This document shows, one piece after another, positions 1 through 11,724 of a DNA stretch of 64,000 nt. Numbering within the stretch: position 1 is the stretch's first letter; every line of letters starts with the position of its first letter. The notes under the pieces were generated by a model. It did no database searches. It worked only from the letters and a program-made list of their open reading frames with translations, and had not been told where the DNA came from. This DNA comes from Ceratotherium simum simum (lineage: Eukaryota; Chordata; Mammalia; Perissodactyla; Rhinocerotidae). The position numbers and the translations under genes were made by a program. The stretch is from positions 3,850,210 to 3,914,209 of the forward strand of contig NW_004454163.1 of the NCBI RefSeq assembly GCF_000283155.1, written 5' to 3'.

Positions 1-41
1 GCAAAAGCATGATGGTCTCTGTGTACCATACAAAAAAAAAA

Positions 42-102
42 AGAGGGGGTGGGGGATGTTAGCTCAGGGCTGATCTCCTCACCAAAAAAAAAAAAAAAAA
101 GA
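42..102 (+). mobile_element. ERE SINE tail fragment
   Basis: Contains gatgttagctcagggctgat and a poly(A) run, which is the 3' end of an ERE. The rest is degraded or absent. Confidence 0.7.
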
Positions 103-300
103 TGTGACTGTATTGTCGTTCATGCTCATCATGAACTATAATAGATAGTAATAGATCTTTGCCTTCAGCCAGGAGTGTGGCTGACAGTCAAGCCAATTGT
201 ATTAGGTGACGACAATAGCCACCTTAGTGTGACCAGTAGCTATCCCATAAACAGGTGACCATGAAGAATCTGGCAGATAGAAGAGAAGCAAAAAGGTAAC

Positions 301-694
301 TGTGGTGGTTCATTTTATGTGTCAAGTTCACTAGGCCACAGTATCCAGATATTTGGTCAAACACATGTCTAAATGTCACTGTGAAGGTATTTTTTAGATG
401 AGATTAATATTTAAATCTGCAGACTTTGAATACAGCAGATTACCCTCCCTAATGTAGGTGGGCCTCATCTAATCAGGTGAAGGAAAAAGACAGAGCTCCC
501 CAGAAGAAGAGGGAATTCTGCCAGCAGACTGCTTTTGGACTTGAGCTGCAACATCAGCTTTTCTCTGGGTCTCCCTGAGAGATTTTGGACTTGCCAGCCT
601 CCACAATTGCGTGAGCCAATTCCTTAAAATGAATTTCTCTATCTATATACACATCCTATGGGTTCTGCTTCTCTGGAGAATCCTGACTAATACA
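301..694 (+). mobile_element. Solitary LTR, MaLR-like
   Basis: Starts TGTGGTGG and ends AATACA, with a perfect 5-base target duplication gtaac (296-300 and 695-699). The 5-bp duplication and layout fit an ERVL-MaLR LTR; I have not fixed the subfamily. Confidence 0.7.
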
Positions 695-2249
695 GTAACA
701 TACCACAGTTTTGAAAAATGGAGTAAGAGATGGTAACTCACGGGAGTGGCTTAGAAGATCTGCGTGAAGAATGTGATTTAGACCATTCAATCCCAGAGGA
801 TGCAGATATCTTATGAGCTTGTCAGCCTTTTAGTTGGCTGGGCCCCTATTGAATTTATGTTCTCATAGCTGCCCAGGGACTTCTTTAGTCACTCCACCTC
901 CATTTTTTTCCTTTTTCCCAGATCCATTTAATTTAATTTAAATTCAAATACATGTACCTCCCCAATACATTATGGAAGTGTTATAAGATTTCATAAAAAA
1001 CTAGTGTTGGGAAACTCATGAAATAACTTAAAAAAAATTTTTTTTTCTTAAGGAGAATAAGTAAAGAAAATGGGCAATACAAGAGGAAAGATATAAAGTC
1101 TTGTGGATCTTTTGTTGCAATGTCTGTACTATTTACTGTTAGAAAGTTTTTTTACACCCATGATCTGCTACCTTCAGGTCTAGAATGTACTCATATTCCA
1201 TGGGGATTTTGAGAATCACATTCTTAAGAGAAATATGCTTTCCTGATGGTTCAGGGGCTCTCAGAGCAATCCATAAGTCCTAAAATCTCAAGCTCTGCGT
1301 TTCCTGTTCAGGATATTACCTGGGAGAAATGAAGAGCAGAGGAGAATCAGCAACCAGAGGCAGAGGATTTTCCTGGGATCTGACTCCAGAAGCCATGATG
1401 AGGCTTGAAAGGCTTCCCAGGGGCAGGATCAAGTGATGGGAGCTGGAGGGATGTTAGAACAGCCAAGAGGAGCTTCTGCATCAGAGCTTCACTGACAACC
1501 TCAGAAAGAACGAAATGTAAAAGACAGCCATTTATTGTAGTCAAAACACATTTTTGGAGTTGGCTTTCAGCCATGCCTTAATGACTGCCCGTGAGATCCT
1601 AAGTGAGGTTCTGTCCATGTGCTGTAATTAGGGTTCAAAACAGACTCCAACTGTCCTATCAGCTGCAGCTTCCTACCCTTCCTGCTTCCAGTTTCCTAAC
1701 TTTGAACGTGAGCTGCCTGTCACAACACACAGAATGCAGTCAGGTGTCTCACACATCTCAGCTCACAAAAAAGACGTCATAATAAATACCTTTATTTTTC
1801 TGTAACTGTAATAATTTTGGGTCCCCATGCACAAAGGTGGGAGAAAATTAATTGCAGCCAATTCAGGATTTCCATCTTTTTCCTTAGGCTTGTGCCTGAG
1901 CTGAATAGCCCAAGCCCCATCTGATCCCTATGTCGTCTGTCCTCTCAGGCATCCTCTGAAACGTGGATCTCTCTGTCGGGTCCTTGGTGGTTGTTCTTGC
2001 AGCCTGCTCTGGAGATATTCTTATTCCTATCCACATGGCCCTTTAGGCCTGGTGGCTTTCTTTGATACTTCTCTGCTGCTTTTGGCCTCACAGGAGTTAT
2101 TCTCCTCCTCTCAAGACATTCTTTTTTTCTGTAGAGTATTATTTCCTTGTAGCTCCAGCCAGGAAATGGGCCCATTTGGTTTTTGGATCCCACAAACTAT
2201 CTGGGGGATCCCAGGGAGCAAGTAAGGAATTGATCATACCTACTGTTTT

Positions 2250-3013
2250 ATTTTATTTTATTTTAGTTATTTTTTTTCCCCTTTTTCTCCCCAAAGCCCC
2301 AGTAGATATGTATGTCATAGTTGCACATCCGTCTAATTGCTGTATGTGGGATGCCACCTCAGCATGGCCGGACAAGCAGTGTGTTGGTGCACGCCCGGGA
2401 TCCGAACCCCAGGGCCACCAGTAGCAGAGCACGTGCACTTAACTGCTAAGCCATGGGGCTGGCCCCAATTATTTATTTTTTGTTAGGTTATATTTTTTAT
2501 TGTGAAATTTTTGTTGTACATTATTGTTTGTCAGTCACCATATAAGTGCATCCCTCCACCCCTTGTGCCCACCTCCCATCCCCTAGCACCTGGTAACCAC
2601 CAAGCAGTTCTATCTGTCCATGTGTTGGTTTATCTTTCACATATGAGTGAAATCATGCACTGTTTGTCTTTCTCTTTCTGACTTATTTCACTTAACGTAA
2701 TACCCTCCAGGTCCATCCATGTTGTTGCAAATGGGACGATTTTGTCTTTTTTTTTATGGCTGAGTAGTATTCTGTGGTATATATATACCACATCTTCTTT
2801 ATCCAATCATCAGTCGAGGGACACTTGGGTTGCTTCCATGTCTTGGCTATAGTGAATAATGCTGCAATGATCATAGGGGTGCATAAGCCTCTTTGGATTG
2901 TTGATTTCAGGTTTGTTGGGTAGATACCCAGTAGTGGGATAGCCGGATCATAAGGTATTTCTATTTTTAATTTTTTGAGGAATCTCCGTACTGTTTTCCA
3001 TAGAGGCTGCACC
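2250..3013 (-). mobile_element. 5'-truncated L1 with ERE in its tail (antisense)
   Basis: L1 3'UTR and ORF2 end occupy 2467-3013 in antisense; an ERE fills 2255-2466. A single 17-base target duplication, atcatacctactgtttt, encloses both (2233-2249 and 3014-3030). Confidence 0.9.
2255..2466 (-). mobile_element. ERE SINE, antisense
   Basis: T-rich tail, then aaagccccagtagatatgta through atggggctggcccc. It lies at the A-rich 3' end of the L1, on the same strand. Confidence 0.93.
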
Positions 3014-3030
3014 ATCATACCTACTGTTTT

Positions 3031-3840
3031 TAACTTTCCCTTTTAACTCATTCTATCCTCAGAAGGTGAGAATGACTTGCTTGTATTCACAAAGCATCCT
3101 TCTGAGTCATTGTCTATGCTACACATCTTTTCATATCCTCTCTATTAGCATGGAATGGGGGCAAAGACCAATCTTGAGTAGGGAAGGAAATACTGTGGAA
3201 AAAAAATAGTATTTCAAAAATATTATTCTGCGTCACACTTAATTTGAGAGCAAAACTGTGGCAACTTAGTTACATAGTAGGTTGTCTGTAAAGAGAAGTT
3301 ATCCCAAGAAAAGAAGGAAAAAGTGAGACAGAATTGAGAGATTGATGAGGAACATTAGCTTATTAGAAAACCAGTGACCATTCCTTGACTTTTTACTCTA
3401 ACTCCCCTTGAGTTTGCTTGATGGGAATTTTCAGGAGTGAGATATGTTACTATTTTGTTACTTTCTATCTGAATATCAAGTATGCCAGATTTCTAGCACA
3501 TCAAGGAACTTTGTAACTCAATAAATTTTTATTAAATGAATGAAAGATAAAAAGCTGGGGATATAACTGGATATATTAAAGCAGCAGAGGGCTAGATGAG
3601 CAGGAGGAGCTTCATAAATGTTTACTATTTGGAAGATTGAGATTAAAAATTAATTTGATATTTTCCTTTGCTCTAGTGGCATTTAATAATCTTAGGGACC
3701 AGTACGTATACATTAGAGAAATTATTTTATTAACAAGTCTCAGCAGGGATTTGGCTATTTAATGTTGACACAGGGGAAAAAAAAACCAACAACCAACCAA
3801 CAATTCTGCAGAGCTGTGTTAAGGACACTGGACTTTAACT
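3031..3840. other. Upstream intergenic DNA
   Basis: No gene or clear repeat is seen, apart from short A-rich runs near 3776-3800. Could contain MEP1B regulatory sequence. Confidence 0.5.
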
Positions 3841-3987
3841 CTTTGATTGGAGGTATTGCTACCACAGTGAGCTGACCTGCAAGATGGATCATTGAGATCA
3901 AAGGCTATAAGTTATGATGTTTGCCTTTTAAAAAGTAAATGCTACTCTGAATTTCATAGTTTGCAACTTGCAACTGGAAGTGACAGC
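3841..3987 (+). promoter_or_regulatory. MEP1B proximal promoter and 5'UTR (candidate)
   Basis: Just before the start codon there is an A/T-rich TATA-like stretch (cttttaaaaagta, 3925-3936) about 50 bases from the ATG. Two TCF/LEF-like ATCAAAG cores lie at 3841-3848 (reverse) and 3897-3903. No CpG island is present, which suits a tissue-restricted gene. All of this is motif reading only. Confidence 0.35.
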
Positions 3988-4050
3988 ATGGATTCACGGT
4001 ATCTGCCTTGGTTTCTGTTCTTTGCTGCTCTCCTTGTGGTTTCTGGCTTG
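3988..4050 (+). CDS. MEP1B: MEP1B coding exon 1: signal peptide
   Basis: Twenty-one codons from the start ATG encode a hydrophobic signal peptide ([12 protein letters not shown], then ALLVVSGL). The donor GTAAGG follows at 4051. The exon ends on a whole codon. The 5'UTR lies just upstream; its start is not determined by sequence alone. Confidence 0.95.
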
Positions 4051-7000
4051 GTAAGGAAACAATGTATGGGAAACAATTAGAAAAATGGGGGGCAGTTGAT
4101 ACCAATTGTTAAAAAACAACCTGTTTGTTCATTTTTTGTTTTTAGAAATTTCAAAGTGTTAGTGAAATTGTTGTTTCTTTTTGGTGAGCAGGGGCAGGGA
4201 GGGTGTAGAGAGTGAGAAGAAGCCGTGCCAGAGAAAGAGTCAGAGATATTGACATAAAGTTACATTTTTCTTTCAGTTTTGTTGTTGTGTAATAAGTTTT
4301 CTTTTGATAAGATGGAAAATGTGAAATTTGAAAATCATTCCATTTTTCCTGCTGAATGAAATGCATGTTGCTGTCATAGTGACATGAGACATGAATGGAG
4401 TGAGGGATGAATGTCACAGGTACAGCAAATACTTACCAGGTTTTGTAGCATGAGATTTCTCTTCTGTTCCTTCATCATCTTCCCACAGGGAAAGACAGTC
4501 TGTGCCACAAACCACCCCAAGATTTTAAATGAAGTTTCAAATACCTGGGGGAAAACCTTTAGTTGTGATTTGAAAATAACAGTTATTATATTAAACTGAT
4601 AGTCTATGAACAAGAACTGTGGTATTGAGAACAAGAGATACCATTGAAAATACATTCAAACTGTAATTTTGAATGAATACTTGATAACTTTTTTCAGTAG
4701 GTGCATTGGCATTCCTTTATGAGTCTGTGGCTATGTGTGTGTAAAGTGTGAGATAACCAGAGCATTTATTCATATCAAAAAGGATGGTAACCATCCAACC
4801 AGTTCATTCCCACTGCTTGCAAATACTCCAAACAACTCTAGTATTTAGATATGTTAGCCATACTTAAATAAAATTGTACCTTACATCTGTGTGACACTTT
4901 TATTATAGCTTACAATGTGCTTTCACATTGTATCGTATAACTCTTACAATACCCACGCAAAGCAGGCACTGACCATATTTTATAGTCTGAGTATCAGGAA
5001 GGTGAACTGACTTGCTGTTATTTGGTGGAACCAGGAATATAACCAAGATCTATTGTCTACCAGTCCCTTGAGCTTTTTTACTAGACTTCAGTAAGAAATT
5101 TCTCAGATTTACTTAATTTTTTCCATCAGGCATGTAGTCTGGGTTTCATTCGGTCACTTGTAGAGAATCTATTTTTAGACTTTTTTTTAAGTTTTTTTTT
5201 TAATTGCAAAGTACACCCGTTGATTTTTTTCTTAAGCATTTGGTATTGTCTTTGAAGGCAAAGTTTTGAGAGAAATATAAATGTAAACTATGATTAATGA
5301 GGTCTGCAATAAAATTTCTTTTTAAAGGATGATTATAAATTATAGTAATATTTCAACATTGGGAATAAATTATTAGGTTTTTCAAATATTGCTCCATGAA
5401 TCCTTTAGAAAATCATGTTTAAAGTAAACACTTATTTGAGGACTGGAGTCTTATGTTCTGCCTTCTTTTCTATCTGTAAAGTTGATTTCTCGTTTCTCTC
5501 ACCTTCAAATTCATGTAACAGGCGGTTTCATTTTTTTATATGAAATGAGAAGATCCTTTGGTCAAAAAGTTATCTTAGATTCCAATTTAGCTGTCTCGGA
5601 TATATGCCAGAAAATAATCCATAATATTAATGAAAAGAAAAAAAACACCCAAATGGCTAGATACAAATTGGAACCAAGAAGAACATTTATGTCATGGGCA
5701 TAGTAATAATATCTTTTTTTATGTGTTTGTTTCCCAGCCAACTCCAGAAAACTTTGGTGAGTCTATTTTGAGTTTTGCTCTAAGTTATAGTAAAATAAAG
5801 TTATGTGGATAATAGAAAAATAGAACAGAAGAACTTAGGACACATTTAATGCTAAGCACAACGTGTAGTTGCATACTTGTAATTGCATAATTGTACTGAA
5901 CTTTGATCAAACAGTGGCTCCTTTTGATTTATTGAGGAACATTTTATTGTTCCTGTTTCAGGGTTCCACATACTCAGCAGAAAAATAGATCGTGATATAG
6001 GAAAGTCCAAACACAGTGACTGACACATAAGTCCAAACACAGTGACTGACACATAGACATCCCATAAATGCTTGCTATTATTATTTTTGCTATTTGGTGT
6101 CAAATCAGATGGACCTGATGTCCATTCTATTCAGTTGTACACTTAGAGATTTGGCCATATTATCCACCTCTTTGCAACTTGAAAGAGTAATTCAAATTTA
6201 AATTATGAATTTTGCTTGAGAGTTCCAAGGTATGCTACCAGTAAGGGATATACATGTATGGGTAGATTGGGCTGGTTTGACCATATTTAAACATTTGCTT
6301 CTGATTTATTCTAGTCATCTAATCTAGTCTTCCAAATTAAGCTTAAAAGTACACGAAGTGGCCAATTTCTTATTCCTGAAGTCATTCATCATTCAAGGGA
6401 CATGGATAGGACAAGAGTATATATGCAAAAGCCCCATAGCCCCATGCCTGGCTCATGAGAGGTTCTCAAACAATCAATCAACGTGCATTGAATCAGAACA
6501 TAGCAGTCACTTATCTGAGGCAAAAGAACCTAGCTTACTTTTAATTTGGTAACTGATAAAGATTTTCTTCTTTCGTAAACATAATGTTCAATACGTTTTT
6601 CTTTGTTATTTTAGTTAAAGATGTAGATGGTGGAATTGACCAGGATATATTTGATATCAATGAAGGTTTGTGGATTTTTTTTTTTTTTACATTCTTTGTG
6701 TAAGTTTGAATTCAATTGCTAACATGAGTTTTTATCTTCCTCCTAGGTTTGGGACTGGATCTTTTTCAAGGAGACATCAGACATACTGGGGTGAGTTGAA
6801 ATAATGCAAGGAAGAATCTTCTATTAATCACCGCAAGCTAAAATACAGAGTATCTGAGAATGATTGGACAGCGTGGGCTTTGCTAAGCCCAACTATCTCT
6901 AAGGGCACAGAAACGTGGTGACACATTTATTCAATGAATACATAATACTCTAAGGCGTCACTGTATATGCCTTGGTCTTATTGATCTGATTGACTTTCAT

Positions 7001-10000
7001 TATTGGAACAATGTGACGTTTTCATTTTTAAATAGAACCTCATTGAGTCAATCTAGTTGAAGCAAAATTAAACTGAATTTGCAAACATCTTCAATGAATC
7101 AGACTTTTTACCGTAAGAGAGAGATTTTGTGACTTCTACCCTGACAGCTGGTCATAGTGTTGCCAAGTAGAGATCCTCCCAAACCTATTCGTAAAGAGCA
7201 TTGATTCTGATCTAGCCATCATGGCACACAGATAAACATAGGCACCTTACGTGTAGTTTTAGGGAGCTTAAACATTTACTATCGTAAGCACTGTGGACAC
7301 CCCTCAAACCCTCACTGTGAACTTTAACTCAAGAAACAGAGCTGCGGTGTCCAAGGCATAGTCCTGGCCTGCTCTTCTATCTGTATTCTCTCCTTCTTGG
7401 TCTCACCTTGTGTCAGGGGTTTAAATGCCATCTCCATGCTGATGACTCCAAATGTATAACTCTAGTCCATTCCTTCCCCTGAGCTCCAGACTGATCTATC
7501 CAGGTGTCAATTTGTCAGTTCCATTTGAATGTCTGTGAGATACCTCAAACATAAGGTGTCCTAAACTGAACTCTGATTTTCCATACAAACTGTTCCTGCC
7601 CAGTCTTCCCTCTTAGTAAAATCATCACCACTCCCTCACCCCACTCCATTGAATAAGAAAAAATCCAGAAGTCGCCTTTGCTTCTTCCCTTTTTCTCACC
7701 CCACCATCCAATACATCAGCAAGTTTTGTCATTTCTGTCTCAAACGTATACCTCAAATAATCCACTTTTCTCCTAATTTGTCTATTTCAAATATTGCTCT
7801 CCTATAATCTTTTCCACCTGCCCTAGTCTCCATCCCCCACAGCGAAGTGTTCTTTTAAATAGGCAATGACACCATTTCACTTCCTGGCTTAAAACTCTCC
7901 AACAGCTCCCTATTGCATTGTAATCATATCCAAATTTACCCACAGCCTGCAAGACCTTGTATAATTCAACTCCTGCCTATCTCTCCTCCTGTCTCCTTTC
8001 CTCTCCTCTTCTCTTATCTCATCGCTTTTCTCTCCTAACTCATTAGGCTACTGTCTTCAAAACTTACCAAGACTCAGAACATATCAAGCATATTCCCACC
8101 TCAGAACTAGAGCGACTAGTACTGTTTCCTCTGTCTGAAATGATCTTCCCAGGGTCGCTTTCAATCCCAGTTCTTTCTTATTTCCATTTCACCTTAAATG
8201 TCACCCTTTCAAGGAATCCTGTCCTGGCCACTTAATCTAATGTACTCCCCCATCCTTTTACTCTTGTCCACATCTTCCTTTTTTATTTCCTCTATTACTA
8301 TTAAATTTATCCTTTTTAAATTTATTTGTTTTCTTAGATACTGTTTGTCTCCTCCACTAGATATTAGCTCCATGAAGGTAGAGATTTTCGTAGTTTTATT
8401 ACCAATGGATCTCTATTCTCTTGAGCAGTGTTCATTTTGTTGACTGGACAAATACATCAATGAAATATCTTTAGTTTTCTATTATAAAATTTCAGGGGCT
8501 AGCCCGGTGTCACGGTTAAGTGCACATGTTCTGCTGCTGGCCCGTGATTTGCACGTTCGGATCCCGGATGTGCACCAACGCACCGCTTGTCAAGCCATGC
8601 TGTGGCGGTGTCCCATATAAAGTAGAGGAAGATGGGCACAGATGTTAGCCCAGGGCCAATCTTCCTCAGCAAAAAGAGGAGGATTGGCATTGGATGTTAG
8701 CTCAGGGCTGATCTTCGTCACAAAAAAAAAAAAAAATTCAAATCCCTTAAAAATTTTTGAAAACTTTGGCCTAGCTCATGTGTGACTTTTCCTGATATTG
8801 TGAGATCAAGATTACTGAAGTATTGCTATCACTTCCTTCTTGTAAACTTTTAATCTCTAGTATGGGAAAGTAGTCTATAAATCTACCAAAGTTTATAGTT
8901 CAGTTTTCCAACAATTATTCTTTACATGATTTTGCATGATTCCTTCTTTAACTTTATCAACAAAATTAATGATAGAAATTAGCAATTTCCTCCTAGAAAA
9001 TATGATATAATATGATAAAAGTAGGGGTACACATACACACGTGCACACACACCTGCAATTTGCTTAGGCTGGCTGAGAGGGCTTTAAACTTCATTTATTT
9101 CTAGATTAACTATTGATTATTTCATAAGTTTTTGCCTGATTCATTTAGTAAACTCTTTCATGTTTATTTTTGACAGGCACAAGAAAGAAATTCCATCATT
9201 GGAGAAATATATAGATGGCCTCATACCATTCCATATGTTCTAGAAGATAGCTTGGGTTAGTATACACCTTGGAGTGTCCATAACAAATGTATGTTCCTGA
9301 CAGAATATGATTATAGTATTTCCAAGGGTAGGCTTGCATGGTCTTGAAGGGTTTGTTTGTTTGTTGCTTTGTGTCGCTATGTGCATTTACTTAAAGAAAT
9401 ATGCAAAATGAAGAATGAAAAGAATCTAAATGATTTTGTCTGAAGTATTTGCTGAGTTTGGACCAATAAAGAGATTAATTCAACCAACATTTATGGAAAG
9501 CCTACTCTGTATTGGATGCTTGGGACATAAAGATTAGGGAGCTGGTCTTTATTTTTACAGCTGTGGTTTCCCACGTGTTCAGATTTTACATGTGAGTAAA
9601 AAACATAAAACAACCAACCAAACAGAACTTCAGAGACTGGCATTGTTTTGCCAACATTTTATTTTGCCAAATCAGGAACTTAAACAACAACAAGAATCCA
9701 CTATCTTTTGTCATCATCTTTTCATAAAATAGATATTTTAATACTAGAAAGTTAGGAGAAGCTAATCCAAAACTAAGAACAATTTTTCTATAGAAGAAAT
9801 TTAATTGTAATGGAAAACTCTAAACATGGATCTCATTTTATTTATGGACTAATGAAAATGACATCAGTTACCAGCACCAGTTTAAGAACTGCTATTTGGG
9901 AAACTTTTTCTTAAAGATCATACATTTCAGTGGAGATTCAGATAAATCAAAAAGCTAATTATAGTAGAATGGAATAAACATTATGATTAGTAATATGTTC

Positions 10001-11646
10001 AAAGAGTTATGGGAGCACATTGGAGGGGCATTTAACTCAACCTAGATATAAAGGCATATGCATTAGGGAGCAGGTGACGCTATGCAGCAGGGCTGTCACA
10101 ACAGTTGTGTAAGTTGTACAACATATATAGGTGCCTGGGAGGGGGGAAAAAAGGGACTGAAATCAAGTTTACATTTTGTTCATCAGGAGGCATTTGTTTC
10201 TTTGCATGAAGTGCTATCCATCCACTGGCCAAGCCAACACTTGCAGCGTGTGCCCAGATGAGGTGCTTCTTTCTAATTCCCAGAAAGGCAGCATGTGCGC
10301 TGGTGCAGCCTCCAATAGCAAGAGAAGGGCTCTCTGGGCAGATGGATCACTATGTGCAAAGGCATGCAGAAGGGAAAAAACCCTTAGCTGGAATTTGGAT
10401 TGGAAGTGGGGAGACAATGAGGTTGAACATGTAGGCAGAATCCCGATTGGGAAGGAGTCTTTCCCACGTTAAAGAACTTGGTGTGTATACTGACGATAAT
10501 GTGGAGACTCCAAAAGTTTTAATGTGGAAGTGAGATTGTTATCATACTGGTTGCAGTATAGAAGATGTACTAATGAAGGGGCAAAAAGAAAGTAAGATCA
10601 ATTAGGAGACTATTGAAGAAATTCAGGGAAGAACTGAAGAGTTTCTGAACCGAGACTCTTTCACTGAGGATAGACAAGGATGGATAATGCTGAGAGACTT
10701 AGGAGGCAATTGTTCGATTTGGTGATTGACTGCAAGTGTTCAAGAATAAGATGCATCTAGGTAAAGAGATGCCAGTGCCCAGGATTCAGTCTTTATGTAC
10801 CTGTTTTTAAACAAAGGCAACTGGGTGGATGGTAGTGCCTTTAACAAGAATAGAGAATATGTCTTGAAAAGGGTGGGATAGAGAAGTGTGGTGGAAATTA
10901 GTTTTTGGCATGCAGAATTTGAAATGCATCAGGCTCGCTGAGGTGGAGATTCATATAAAGTGTTGGTGTATGACCTGGTCATTCAAGATAAAGAAATATT
11001 TGGGAGTCATTAGGGTGTAGGAGATGGTTGAAGCCATGGGTAGGAATGAGCATCTTGCACAAGTACTCTTTAGATAATTGGATCTTATTGAATGACCAAA
11101 GGAGATTGTATTGAGTGAGAAGATGGCCAAGAATGGATTTCAGCCTGGGGGAACTACTTTTTGGAATTGGTATCGATGGAGGATCTTATACAAGTTATTG
11201 AGAAGGGAGGATTGGCCAGAAACATAGATGAAAGACCAAGAGGAGGCAGAAAATGCCAAGGCAAGAGATTAGAAGCTATAATATGAAGAGAGAAAGACTT
11301 TTGGAATCAAGGGGAATCTGAAAGATTTTAAATAATTTTGTTTTAATCTTTTGATTAAAAAATTTAAAAATACTTTTTTTTTTGAGGAAGATTGGCCCTG
11401 CGCTAACAACTGTTGCCAATCTTTCTCTTTTTCTTTTTTTCCCCCAAAGCCCCAGTACATAGTTGTGTATCGTAGTTGTAGAGTTGTAGCTCTTCTATGT
11501 GGGACTCCGCCTCAGCGTGGTTTGATGAGCGGTGAGTATGTCTGCACCCAGCATCTGAACTGGCGAACCCCAGGCCACCAAAGCAGAACCCATGAACCTA
11601 ACTGTTTCACCATCAGGCCGGCCCCTAAAAAATACTTTTGTTTTTA

Positions 11647-11724
<78 letters not shown>

